Positions 1 to 8,509 of a stretch of DNA of 64,000 nt are shown here, piece after piece; the stretch's first letter is position 1; each line of letters begins with the position of its first letter. A program made the translations under genes and the position numbers. The DNA is from Rhizobium esperanzae. GTDB lineage: Bacteria; Pseudomonadota; Alphaproteobacteria; Rhizobiales; Rhizobiaceae. Location of the stretch: contig NZ_MXPU01000018.1 in assembly GCF_002204185.1 (NCBI RefSeq), positions 62,001-126,000 of the forward strand. The letters run 5' to 3'. The notes under the pieces are model-generated. The model worked only from the letters and a program-made list of their open reading frames with translations. It did no database searches and was not told the DNA's origin.

Positions 1-7
1 TTTAAGG

Positions 8-22
8 TGATAACAGGAGTCA
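8..22. promoter_or_regulatory. Candidate iron-responsive operator (RirA type, TGA-N9-TCA)
   Basis: TGA at 8-10 and TCA at 20-22 are separated by nine bases, the rhizobial iron-responsive operator form recognised by RirA. It lies 32 bases before the ATG at 55 that opens the GNAT-fhuD-fhuB operon. The six fixed bases occur by chance about 16 times in 64 kb, so the support is its place at the head of an iron operon and the matching site before the TonB receptor gene. Confidence 0.5.
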
Positions 23-54
23 AGTTTAAATCGACCGAGCGGAAGCGGAAAAAA

Positions 55-546
55 ATGGGACGGACAGTCGAGATCCTGAGCGGCAAGGCGGAGCTCTGCC
101 GATCGATCATGGGGGCCTTGCCCGACTGGTTTTCGGAACCCGAAGTCATCGAGGCGAGCGCTGAGGCGGTCGAGGAACTGCCGGTGTTCGGCTACATCGA
201 AGCGGATGTCGTCACCGCCATGATCGCCTTGAAGCCGCACCTGCCTGATGCCATCGAGATCGCGCTGATCGCGACCCGGCCCGACTATCACGGCCGCGGC
301 GCCGGGCGTCATCTCGTCGATGCGGCCGAACGCTTCGCCCATAAATCGGGCGCCCGGCTGCTGACGGTCAAAACGCTCGCGCCGCGCGGCCGCGACGAGC
401 CGCAATTCGAGGCGACGCGGCGCTTCTATGACCGGGCCGGCTTCGTCAGGGCCGAAGTCTTTGCAAAACTCTGGCATGAGGATCATCCGTGCCTGTTCAT
501 GGTGAAACCGCTCATCGAGACGCAACTGAGCAGGACCGCGCTTTGA
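55..546 (+). CDS. GNAT family N-acetyltransferase, first gene of the fhuDB operon
   Basis: A 163-residue GNAT acetyltransferase, expected to move an acetyl group from acetyl-CoA to an amine. The acetyl-CoA loop is visible as HGRGAG near residues 79-84, and the C-terminal part has the family's FYDRAGF strand-helix. I chose ATG 55 over the in-frame GTG at 7: a purine-rich GGAAGCGGAA lies just before it, and the GTG would place the iron operator inside the gene. The next gene starts at its stop codon, so it is probably co-transcribed with fhuD and fhuB and iron-regulated. The substrate cannot be read from sequence; siderophore or amine modification is only an inference from context. Confidence 0.8.
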   Translation: MGRTVEILSGKAELCRSIMGALPDWFSEPEVIEASAEAVEELPVFGYIEADVVTAMIALKPHLPDAIEIALIATRPDYHGRGAGRHLVDAAERFAHKSGARLLTVKTLAPRGRDEPQFEATRRFYDRAGFVRAEVFAKLWHEDHPCLFMVKPLIETQLSRTAL

Positions 547-1412
547 GACGACGAGACTTTCTTCTTGGCGCGCTGGCAATGACCGGCGGCCCCGCCATCG
601 CGCGTGCCGACGATGCCAACATCGTTTCGCTGGATTATGGGCTGGCGTCGACGATGCTGGCGCTCGGCAGCGTGCCGCGCGCAATCGCTTCCCTCAGGAA
701 CTGGTCGGAATGGGTGATCGAGCCGGCGATGCCATCAGGCGTTGTCGATATCGGCACGACCGCCGAGATCAATCTCGAAGTCCTGACAAGCCTCAGGCCA
801 TCGCTCATCCTCAGTACGCCTTTCCTTGCGGCGCTGGACGAAAAACTATCTCGGATCGCGCCCGTGGAAATCTTCACCGTCTATGCCGAGAATGGCGAAG
901 CGCTCGACCGCTCCTACGCCGAAACACTGCGTCTCGGCGCCATGATCGGGCGGCAGAGGGAAGCGGAGGCATATCTCGCCCGCGCCGACGCCACCTTCGG
1001 CCGGCTGCGCGATCGGATGAAAAGCCTGTCCACGCGCCCGGTCGCCGTCATCAACTTCATCGACCAGAGGCATGCGCGCATCTATGGCGGCCCCGGACTT
1101 TACGGCGGCGCGATGCGCCGGATCGGTCTCGAGAACGCCTGGAAAGGCGAGGCGAACTACTGGGGATTTCAGACGATCGGCCTGGAACAGCTCGCCGAAC
1201 TCGATGAAGAGGCGCATCTTGTCGTCGTTTCGCCGCTGCTTCCGCCCGATGTCCTGACCCGGCTTTCCGAAAGCCCGCTCTGGACCAGCCTTCCCTTCGT
1301 CCGGCGGCAGCGGATCTCGGTCGTTCCAGGCGTCCTGATGTTTGGAATGGTCCAGGAGGCGCTGCGCTTTTCGACTTTGGTGGTCGATGTTCTGGAGGCT
1401 GCCGCCCGATGA
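543..1412 (+). CDS. fhuD: Fe3+-hydroxamate siderophore ABC transporter, periplasmic binding protein
   Basis: A periplasmic binding protein of the FhuD type, which would carry ferric hydroxamate from the outer-membrane receptor to the FhuB permease. The N-terminus has an arginine-rich RRRDFL stretch followed by a hydrophobic run ending ARA, a Tat-like signal peptide. The start is uncertain. TTG 543 overlaps the GNAT stop, gives about 289 residues with the signal at the very N-terminus, and has GCAGGAC seven bases upstream. A GTG at 489 is also open but adds 18 residues inside the GNAT gene. The stop overlaps the fhuB start by four bases (ATGA), so translation is probably coupled. The partner ATPase FhuC is not in the window. 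Confidence 0.85.
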   Translation: MRRRDFLLGALAMTGGPAIARADDANIVSLDYGLASTMLALGSVPRAIASLRNWSEWVIEPAMPSGVVDIGTTAEINLEVLTSLRPSLILSTPFLAALDEKLSRIAPVEIFTVYAENGEALDRSYAETLRLGAMIGRQREAEAYLARADATFGRLRDRMKSLSTRPVAVINFIDQRHARIYGGPGLYGGAMRRIGLENAWKGEANYWGFQTIGLEQLAELDEEAHLVVVSPLLPPDVLTRLSESPLWTSLPFVRRQRISVVPGVLMFGMVQEALRFSTLVVDVLEAAAR

Positions 1413-3373
1413 CAGCGCAAACTTCCGGCTTTGGCGCGCCCGCGCTCGCGGCGCTGCTGCTGTTTTCGGGCCTCGGCCTGGCTCTCCTCGACCTGCTGCC
1501 GGCGCTGCCGCATCTGGAGGCATCAGGCGGATACGACGCGCAGCACCTTCTCCTTCTCTATTCGACGCTTCCGCGCATGGCGACGGCCTTGATCACCGGC
1601 GCCGCCCTCGCGCTGTCCGGCACGATCCTGCAGCAGGTGCTGCGCAATCCGCTGGCTTCGCCGACGACGCTCGGCGTCTCGGCCGGCGCCAATCTGGCGC
1701 TGGTCTCCGTCATGCTCGCCTTCCCGTCGCTGACGGGGTGGGGCCGCGACGCGGTCGCGCTCGGCGGAACTGCCGCTGCCGCCTTAGCCATCTTCTCGAT
1801 CAGCGCCCGGCACGGCCTCTCGCCCTTTTCCCTCATCCTGTCGGGCATGATCGTCGGCCTCTGGTGCGGAGCGGCGGCGGCCATCCTCATCCTGATGAAC
1901 GATCAATATCTCTCCGGGATCTTCATCTGGGGCGCCGGGTCGCTCTCGCAGCAAAGCTGGGCGATCCCGATATCGCTGCTGCCGAAGGTGGCGCTGCTCG
2001 CCGCTCTCGCCCTTCTCGCCACGCGGCCGCTGACGCTCAGCCAGCTCGGCGATGCCGGCGCCACAAGCCTCGGCCTGCCGATCAAATGGTCGCGCGGCGT
2101 CATCCTGGCGATCGCAATTGCGCTGAGCGCCCTCGTCACCAGCGCCGTCGGCGTCATCGGCTTCATCGGGCTGGTCGCCCCGCAGATCGTCCGGCTGGCC
2201 GGCGCACGCCGCGTCGTCAGTCAATTGATCTGGTCGCCCGTTGCCGGCGCCGGCCTTCTTCTTCTGACCGACGAGACGATCAAGCTCCTTGCTCCCGGCG
2301 ACTTCGTGCCGACAGGGGCAGTAACCGCGCTGCTCGGCGGACCGATCCTGATCGCTCTGCTGCCGCGCCTTGCCACCGCCAGCCGCACGCTGCCAGGCAT
2401 GGCTTCGCCAAGAGTTGCCGTCGCCAACAGAACGGTATCCCTTGGCCTGCTGCTGCTCGGTGTCGCCGCGCTGGCAGCGGCAGCGATCTTCTTCGGACGC
2501 GCGCCGGACGGCGCCTGGGCGTGGCTGCCGGCCGCCGCGTGGGATGACATCCTTCCCCTTCGCCTGCCGCGCGTCGCCGCCGCCTTCGGCGCCGGAACCG
2601 TGCTCGGCGTGACCGGGCTGATCCTGCAGCGGCTGACCGGAAACGAAATGGCAAGCCCCGAAGTGCTCGGGGTTTCGGCCGGAGCGACGCTCGGCGTCGC
2701 GGCCGCCATGTTCGCCTTTGCCGCGCCAGGACTGACGGTGCAGCTTGCCTTTGCCGGCGGCGGCGCGCTTGCGGTTCTACTGCTGATCTTCCTCTTGAGC
2801 GCCCGTTCGGGCTTCGGCCCGAACCGCGTGCTGCTCGCCGGCATCGCCTTCGGCGCGATCCTCGACGCCGGGATCGGCGTGCTGGCGGCCAGCGGCGATC
2901 CGCGCGGTCTGGCGCTGATCCGCTGGATGTCGGGCTCGACCTATTTCGTCGACAACAACGTTGCCGCAAGCGCCCTCATCATTGCGCTTGCCTGCCTCAT
3001 CGCGGCCTTTCTCGCCAGCCGATGGCTCGCCCTGCTGCAGCTCGGCTCGGAAACGGCGAGCGAACTTGGCCTCAGGATCGCTCCGGCACGCGGCGCCCTC
3101 TTTGGGCTTTCGGCGATCATGACGGCCGCCGCCACGCTCGTCGTCGGCCCCTTGAGCTTCGTCGGACTGATGGCGCCCCACCTCGCCCATGGCCTCGGAC
3201 TTCGCCGTCCCTCCATCCAGCTCCTCGCCGCCGCGCTGATCGGCGCGACCCTGCTCGTCATCGCCGACTGGGCCGGCCGCACGATCGCCTTTCCCTACCA
3301 GGTCCCTGCGGGTTTGATCTCGGCCCTGGTTGGGGCGCCGATGCTGCTGTTCGTTCTGCGCCGGCGACCTTAA
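1409..3373 (+). CDS. fhuB: Fe3+-hydroxamate ABC transporter permease, fused double-length FhuB
   Basis: An inner-membrane permease of 654 residues, twice the length of a FecCD/BtuC permease and typical of FhuB, in which two permease halves are fused. The internal duplication is visible: LASPTTLGVSAGA near residue 85 is echoed by MASPEVLGVSAGA near residue 415, and each half has about ten hydrophobic segments. It would take iron from FhuD and needs an ATPase (FhuC) that is absent here and presumably lies left of the window or elsewhere. It is the last gene of the GNAT-fhuD-fhuB operon. The SDR gene on the other strand ends 14 bases downstream, leaving little room for a terminator. Confidence 0.92.
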   Translation: MTAQTSGFGAPALAALLLFSGLGLALLDLLPALPHLEASGGYDAQHLLLLYSTLPRMATALITGAALALSGTILQQVLRNPLASPTTLGVSAGANLALVSVMLAFPSLTGWGRDAVALGGTAAAALAIFSISARHGLSPFSLILSGMIVGLWCGAAAAILILMNDQYLSGIFIWGAGSLSQQSWAIPISLLPKVALLAALALLATRPLTLSQLGDAGATSLGLPIKWSRGVILAIAIALSALVTSAVGVIGFIGLVAPQIVRLAGARRVVSQLIWSPVAGAGLLLLTDETIKLLAPGDFVPTGAVTALLGGPILIALLPRLATASRTLPGMASPRVAVANRTVSLGLLLLGVAALAAAAIFFGRAPDGAWAWLPAAAWDDILPLRLPRVAAAFGAGTVLGVTGLILQRLTGNEMASPEVLGVSAGATLGVAAAMFAFAAPGLTVQLAFAGGGALAVLLLIFLLSARSGFGPNRVLLAGIAFGAILDAGIGVLAASGDPRGLALIRWMSGSTYFVDNNVAASALIIALACLIAAFLASRWLALLQLGSETASELGLRIAPARGALFGLSAIMTAAATLVVGPLSFVGLMAPHLAHGLGLRRPSIQLLAAALIGATLLVIADWAGRTIAFPYQVPAGLISALVGAPMLLFVLRRRP

Positions 3374-3386
3374 GGGGCCGCCGCCT

Positions 3387-4136
3387 TCATACCGCCAATG
3401 CTTCGGCGTCGACGCCTGCAGGGATGCGCAACGGAGAGGAAGGATCGGTCGCAGCGTGCCATACTGCCTCGACGACGTCTACGGGCTGTGTCAGAGCGGT
3501 CTCCGACTGCTGCTCCCACGACGCGAATACGTCTGCGACGACAGACGAATAAGCTTTCGGGAAGCCGCCCTGTTGTTGAATCCGTGAGCGCGCCGTATCG
3601 CCGAACCGCGTCTCCGGCGCGCGCCCCGGGAGCACGATCCTCACGCGCACATTGAAGGGCTCGAGCTCGAGCGCGGCAGACTCGGTGAAGGCGTTCACCG
3701 CGGCTTTGCTGGCCGTATAGACTGAGAGGAGCGGGAGCGGCTTGACCGTCACGCTCGACGTGATGTTGACGATGACCCCCTTCTGCCGCTCCCGCATCTG
3801 CGGCAGAACCGCTTGCGTCATCGCGATCGTTCCGAGAGTGTTCGTCTCAAATACATCGCGAGCGATCTCGATAGGCGTTCCCTCAACGGCGTTGAGCCAA
3901 CCGATGCCGGCGTTGTTGACCAGCACATCCACAGGACCAGCGGTCTCAACCGCAGCGCGGATGCTTTCGGGGCTCGTGACATCCAGCGCAATAATCTTGA
4001 GATGGTCCGAGATCGGCAGAAGGTCTTGGCGCGGCGTTCGCATGGTGGCGATCACCTTCCAGCCCTGCGCGAGAAAGAACCTGGCAATTTCCAGCCCGAA
4101 CCCCGACGAACATCCTGTAACAAGAACCGTCTTCAT
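3387..4136 (-). CDS. Short-chain dehydrogenase/reductase
   Basis: A classical SDR of 249 residues, an NAD(P)-dependent oxidoreductase. The N-terminal cofactor loop is TGCSSGFG (residues 7-14), NNAG follows near residue 92, and the catalytic Tyr and Lys lie in YTASK, with the Ser in the ITSS strand upstream. The substrate is unknown. It is transcribed away from the AraC gene at 4232, an arrangement that usually means the regulator controls the enzyme. The pair sits between the two halves of the siderophore system, and nothing in the protein suggests an iron role, so I take it as a separate module. A second SDR/AraC pair occurs at 47.3-49.3 kb. Confidence 0.88.
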   Translation of the reverse strand: MKTVLVTGCSSGFGLEIARFFLAQGWKVIATMRTPRQDLLPISDHLKIIALDVTSPESIRAAVETAGPVDVLVNNAGIGWLNAVEGTPIEIARDVFETNTLGTIAMTQAVLPQMRERQKGVIVNITSSVTVKPLPLLSVYTASKAAVNAFTESAALELEPFNVRVRIVLPGRAPETRFGDTARSRIQQQGGFPKAYSSVVADVFASWEQQSETALTQPVDVVEAVWHAATDPSSPLRIPAGVDAEALAV

Positions 4137-4159
4137 ATCTGTCTCCTATCCATGCTGAC

Positions 4160-4187
4160 AGCGATAGATGTAGACGGCGATATCGCT
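4160..4187. promoter_or_regulatory. Inverted repeat between the divergent SDR and AraC genes
   Basis: AGCGATA (4160-4166) and TATCGCT (4181-4187) are perfect inverted 7-base arms, 21 bases apart start to start, or two helical turns. They lie in the 95-base divergent promoter region. This is a plausible regulator site, but AraC proteins more often bind direct repeats and there is no experimental support. Confidence 0.35.
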
Positions 4188-4231
4188 ACTGAATATCATG
4201 CATCGTCCACGTTTCATTATCAGGCGTATCG

Positions 4232-5149
4232 ATGAGCGACCCTCTGGCTGAAATGGTCACGCTGCTGCAGCCGGCGGCGCGCCATTCGAAGCTCGTCAGC
4301 GGCGCAGGGACGTGGCGCCTGGAGCGCCAGGAGACGGGCCAACCTTTCTACTGCGTCGTCCTGGAAGGTTCTTCGCAGCTGAGCGCGGAGAATGAGCAGA
4401 TCACACTGCGCGAAGGCGACTTCATCCTGATCCCGGCCGCCCATGCTTTCACGATGTCGAGCCTCGACGACGGATTGTCGCCCAGCATCGATCCCCTCAC
4501 CGTCACCATGCTTCCTGTAGAAACGCGTCACGGCGATCCCGAAGGGGCTCCGAATGCACGATTGCTGGTCGGCCACTTCGCTTTCGGCTCGCCCGATGCG
4601 GCTTTGCTGGTTTCCCTGCTGCCGCGGATCATCCATATTCGCGAAGACAGCAGACTGTCGGCCATCGTTCAGCTCGTCACTGACGAAGCCCGCGCCGAGC
4701 GGCCGGGAAAGAACATGATCCTGGCGCGGCTGCTCGAAGTATTGCTTGTCGAGGCGCTGCGCTCGAATGCTGGGGAGAAGGCGCCGCTTGGAATTCTGCG
4801 TGGTCTAGGCGATCCACGCCTTGCCGTGGCTATCCGTCGGCTGCATGAAAATCCCTCCAATGCATGGACGGTGCAGCAGCTTGCCGGCGAGGCTGCCCTG
4901 TCGCGGTCGGCGTTTTTCAATCGCTTTCGTCGCGCTGTGGGCCTAGCGCCGATGGAATATCTGATATCGTGGCGCATGGCGCTCGCCAAAAACCTGCTAA
5001 GGCAGGAGGATCTCGGCATTCAGGAGATCGCCGAGCGCGTCGGCTATGGCTCCGCAAGCGCGTTCAGCACGGCATTTACGCGCTTTGCCGGATTGCCGCC
5101 CTCAAGATATGCCGAGCAGTCAAAAACCATTTCAAACGCCGCCGCATGA
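4232..5149 (+). CDS. AraC family transcriptional regulator with N-terminal cupin domain
   Basis: A 305-residue regulator. Residues 1 to about 185 form a cupin-like sensing domain of the kind fused to AraC regulators of SDR genes (it opens with DPLAEMVTLL and contains the strand LREGDFILIP). The last 100 residues hold the double helix-turn-helix, with LAGEAALSRSAFFNRFRR as first recognition unit and IAERVGYGSASAFSTAFTR as second. It is divergent from the SDR at 3387-4136, its likely target. It resembles the regulator at 48368-49303 in both domains, so the two pairs look paralogous. Its 3' end is convergent with fhuF, 12 bases away. Confidence 0.88.
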   Translation: MSDPLAEMVTLLQPAARHSKLVSGAGTWRLERQETGQPFYCVVLEGSSQLSAENEQITLREGDFILIPAAHAFTMSSLDDGLSPSIDPLTVTMLPVETRHGDPEGAPNARLLVGHFAFGSPDAALLVSLLPRIIHIREDSRLSAIVQLVTDEARAERPGKNMILARLLEVLLVEALRSNAGEKAPLGILRGLGDPRLAVAIRRLHENPSNAWTVQQLAGEAALSRSAFFNRFRRAVGLAPMEYLISWRMALAKNLLRQEDLGIQEIAERVGYGSASAFSTAFTRFAGLPPSRYAEQSKTISNAAA

Positions 5150-5161
5150 CTCCGAGCGGCG

Positions 5162-5947
5162 TCAATGCCGCCCATCCGGCAGCGGACAGGCTTCGCCGCA
5201 GCCGCCGACATCAGGCAGGTTATAGCGCAGGCAGCAGACTTTGCGGCGAGCAAATTCGAGGCCGCATTGCTGGCGCGCGATGCGGATCATGCCGAACATC
5301 GGATTGCGCCGGCCGCACGGCCATGCGGCTTCGTCAAGCAGCGCCAGACCGCCTTCGACGAGAGCGGGCTCGTGGCGGTGGGCGATCTCTTTCAGGATCC
5401 AGGAAAGATATGCCGCGGCATTGTTCCAGAGAAGCTTCGGCGCCACGCCGGCATTGGCCGCAATCGCCGCGATGACCGGTGCGGCATGGCCGAGCATCAG
5501 CCGGTGAAGCTCGGCAGCCGGATCGGCCGCAGCCTCCGGCCGATCGGACATCACGAATGCTTCCGGCTCGCCTGTCTCACCATTGCAGACCAGCGACAGC
5601 CGGTCCATCTCCAGCGGCAGCGCGATGCGGTTCACGAACATATGGACGGTCGGCGCGATCGTCAGCATGCTGAAATAATAGAGCGTCCACATGGAGACGA
5701 TCGCACGGCGGTCGCTGCCCGGAAATTTTTGCGCATAGCGCGCGATGATGCCGTCAAAGACGTCCCGGTCGCCAAGATCCCTGCAGGGAATGACAATCCC
5801 GGCCGGCGGCGGAAAGGCAAGCAGCTTGCCGCGGCAATAGGCGAACGGGCCATTGCCCACCAGGCCGTCGAGGTCGACCGCCTGGTGGGCGACAGGATGA
5901 TCGGCGATCGAAGGGCGTGAGGCCGCCCCGTTCATCTCCGCCGCCAT
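5162..5947 (-). CDS. fhuF: FhuF-like siderophore-iron reductase
   Basis: A 261-residue cytoplasmic reductase of the FhuF family, which frees iron from imported ferric hydroxamates by reducing it. The C-terminal cysteine cluster that binds the [2Fe-2S] centre is present: Cys238-Cys239, ten residues, Cys250, then Cys254. The last pair is spaced Cys-x3-Cys, whereas E. coli FhuF has Cys-x2-Cys. The gene starts four bases after the TonB receptor stop, so the two form one operon driven from the candidate iron operator at 8193. Together with fhuD and fhuB it gives receptor, carrier, permease and reductase, lacking only the ATPase. Confidence 0.88.
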   Translation of the reverse strand: MAAEMNGAASRPSIADHPVAHQAVDLDGLVGNGPFAYCRGKLLAFPPPAGIVIPCRDLGDRDVFDGIIARYAQKFPGSDRRAIVSMWTLYYFSMLTIAPTVHMFVNRIALPLEMDRLSLVCNGETGEPEAFVMSDRPEAAADPAAELHRLMLGHAAPVIAAIAANAGVAPKLLWNNAAAYLSWILKEIAHRHEPALVEGGLALLDEAAWPCGRRNPMFGMIRIARQQCGLEFARRKVCCLRYNLPDVGGCGEACPLPDGRH

Positions 5948-5951
5948 GGTG

Positions 5952-8126
5952 CTACCACCGATACTTCAGGGTGCCGGTCATGTTGCGACCCTGGCCGAGG
6001 TAGCAGAAGCCCTCGTTGCAAACGGTATCGCGTTCATCGGCGATGTTGCGGATATTGAAGGCTGCAGTCAGGCCTTCGTATTTCTTGTCGACCGCGCCGA
6101 AGTCATAAGCGGCGGACGCGTCGATGTAGAAGCTCGAGGGATTCTTTGACGTATTCGCCGTATCCGTCCAATTCTCGCTGACATAACGGACACCCGCGCC
6201 GACGGAAAGGCCATGGAAGGGGTTGGTTTCCTGGAACGTGTAGTTGGCCCAGAGGCTGGCGACATGTGAAGGTGTGAGGGCTGGCGTATTGCCCTCGTTT
6301 TCGCCGCCTCCCGTCACTTCTGAATGGTTGTAGGTGTAGGCCGCAATGAGATCCCAGCCATCGGCTACCGCCGCGCGGGCTTCCAGTTCGATACCCTTTC
6401 CGGTCACCTCACCGATCGATCCATAGGCAAACAACAGCGGGTCGACCAGCACCGGCTTGTTCTTTTCGACGATGTGATAGGCAACGGCCGACAGCAGGAT
6501 GTCGGAGCCCGGCGGCTGGTATTTCACACCTACCTCGTACTGTTCACCCTCTGTCGGCGCCAGGATCTTGCCTGAGGTCGAACGGTTGGTCACCGGATCG
6601 AACGAGGTGGCGTAGGAGACGAAGGGAGCAATGCCGTTGTCGAAGAGATAGAGGGCACCGGCTTGCCAGGAGAAGGCGTTCTTATCGACCTCCTCCGAGC
6701 TGACCGCGGGCAAAGTCGCATCGCGCGTCTGGTTCACCCAGGTCTGCCGGCCGCCGAGGTTGAACCGCCAATTTCCGACCTCGATCTGGTCCAGCGCATA
6801 AATGCCGACCTGCCGCATGTCGGCGTCGGAAGCCAGGATGCTGTAGTCCGGCGTGGCGCCCGAGACACCATAGGTCGGATTGGCGATATCGAAGTCGAAC
6901 GCCGGATCGGCAGCGCCGGCGCCGTAGCCAAAGCTCGACTGGAGATTGGTGTAGTCGAGCCCGAACAGCATCGTATGGGCCAACGGGCCCGTGTCGAACT
7001 TCGCTTCGAGCTGGTTGTCGACCTGGAAAACGTTCATTTCGTCGCGGATCGCATTTGTGCCACGATGCGCGACAGTTCCGGTCCAGCTGGTCACGCCGAG
7101 ATAGCGAGCCTCCAGATCGAGATGCGAATAGCGCAGGTTCTGCCGGAAGGTCAGGCCGTTGTCGAATTCATGCTCGAACTGATAGCCGACCTGCTGCTGC
7201 TTGACCTTCTGGTAGTCGTAGTCGGGATCGCTCTCCCTGAGCTCGTGGATCTTGCCGTCCAAGGTCGTGATCGCGCCGACGTTGGAGTCGGTCTCGTCCG
7301 ACTGCGCCAGACCGTACACCGTGAATGTCGTGCCCTCGTCAGGCTTCCAGGTGAAGGACGGCGCCAGAAAATAGCGGTCGTCGGCAATGTCGAAATTGGT
7401 GTCGCCGCGGCGGGCAAGGCCGACGATGCGATAGAGAAAATCGTCGTTGTCTTCGCTGATCGGCCCGCCGAAATCGAACATTCCCTGCAGGCGATCCTGG
7501 GTGCCGTAGCTGATGCCGACTTCGCGGATCGGCTCGTCGGTCGGAAGCTTCGAGATCTTGTTGACGAGGCCGCCCGGCGATCCCGCGCCGTAGAGAACGG
7601 AAACCGGCCCCTTGATCACCTCGACGCGCTGCAGCTGATAGGGATCGGTGCGGAACATGCCGTAATTCATGTAGGGCTGACGCAGGCTGTCACGAAAGTC
7701 TCCGACTGTCGTGATGTTGAAGCCGCGAATGTAGATTTGGTCGAAACGCGGATCGAAGCCGTTCGGTCCGGTCGTCACGCCGGCCGTATAACGCACCGCC
7801 TCGATGACCGACTGCACGCCGCGCTGCTCGATTTCCTTCTCGGTGGTGACGGAAATCGAACGCGGCGTCTCGACGAGCGGCGTGCTGATCTTGGACGCGC
7901 CAGCGCTGTTCTTGGCGGTGACCGATGTCCGGTCGGTCTTGCTATCAGAGGCTGCACCTTGAATGACGATCGGCTCCAGTGTCGTCGCGGTGTCACCTGC
8001 CGAGGCACTCTGGGCGGCGGCCGGCGATGCTGCAATGCCGATCAGGACGATCGCGGTCGTCGCAAAAAGGCTGCCTCTGTAAATTCGCGATACATTGTTA
8101 GAAACATTCAAAAAAACATGCGCCAT
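5952..8126 (-). CDS. TonB-dependent ferric-siderophore outer-membrane receptor (FhuA/FoxA type)
   Basis: A 724-residue outer-membrane receptor. It has a signal peptide ending near ASPAAAQ (about residue 39), a possible TonB box LEPIVIQG soon after, a plug domain (roughly residues 80-200, with the IYIRGF and VEVIKGPVSVLYG motifs), then a 22-strand barrel ending in the aromatic residue of KYRW. This layout is that of hydroxamate receptors such as FhuA and FoxA; the exact siderophore cannot be told. It is followed at four bases by fhuF. A TGA-N9-TCA operator lies 67 bases before the ATG, which fits induction under iron shortage. Confidence 0.93.
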   Translation of the reverse strand: MAHVFLNVSNNVSRIYRGSLFATTAIVLIGIAASPAAAQSASAGDTATTLEPIVIQGAASDSKTDRTSVTAKNSAGASKISTPLVETPRSISVTTEKEIEQRGVQSVIEAVRYTAGVTTGPNGFDPRFDQIYIRGFNITTVGDFRDSLRQPYMNYGMFRTDPYQLQRVEVIKGPVSVLYGAGSPGGLVNKISKLPTDEPIREVGISYGTQDRLQGMFDFGGPISEDNDDFLYRIVGLARRGDTNFDIADDRYFLAPSFTWKPDEGTTFTVYGLAQSDETDSNVGAITTLDGKIHELRESDPDYDYQKVKQQQVGYQFEHEFDNGLTFRQNLRYSHLDLEARYLGVTSWTGTVAHRGTNAIRDEMNVFQVDNQLEAKFDTGPLAHTMLFGLDYTNLQSSFGYGAGAADPAFDFDIANPTYGVSGATPDYSILASDADMRQVGIYALDQIEVGNWRFNLGGRQTWVNQTRDATLPAVSSEEVDKNAFSWQAGALYLFDNGIAPFVSYATSFDPVTNRSTSGKILAPTEGEQYEVGVKYQPPGSDILLSAVAYHIVEKNKPVLVDPLLFAYGSIGEVTGKGIELEARAAVADGWDLIAAYTYNHSEVTGGGENEGNTPALTPSHVASLWANYTFQETNPFHGLSVGAGVRYVSENWTDTANTSKNPSSFYIDASAAYDFGAVDKKYEGLTAAFNIRNIADERDTVCNEGFCYLGQGRNMTGTLKYRW

Positions 8127-8192
8127 TGCTTGGTCCCTACGTCACCGATGCGGGCGGAACCTATGGAGCGAAATAGAGCTTGTCAACATAAG

Positions 8193-8207
8193 GTGATTAA
8201 TTTTGTC
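8193..8207. promoter_or_regulatory. Candidate iron-responsive operator upstream of the TonB receptor gene
   Basis: TGA (8193-8195) and TCA (8205-8207) flank nine AT-rich bases, the RirA operator form. It lies in the promoter region of the receptor-fhuF operon, 67 bases from the start codon. With the site at 8-22 it means both iron operons in the window carry the motif. Confidence 0.55.
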
Positions 8208-8509
8208 ATCTTTTATTCGATGATCTGGCGGTGACGGCCGTTCGCGAAGAGGTTGCATCCAGCATCGACACTGGAACGCCGGCACGGGACACCTGCGATG
8301 CACGCTCCGGCCGCGCCTCCTGTCAATATCCGGATCCGTACGCAGTCGGCATAACATTCTCCCGCCCGGAGTAACGACCGAAGCAATACAGCGTCAGGCG
8401 ACCCTAGATTCTCCATCGTTCTTGGTAGGGAGAGGAGTTTTCTATTGAGGCAAATAAAAAATCTGGTTTACTGCACTTCGCATGTTGGCTTTCAGGGGGG
8501 ATTTAGCCG

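Noticed and set aside
6663..8234. 523-codon plus-strand open frame across the TonB receptor gene
   Set aside because: It is the antisense shadow of the receptor gene (high GC, biased codon use) and has no domain; the receptor on the minus strand is unmistakable.
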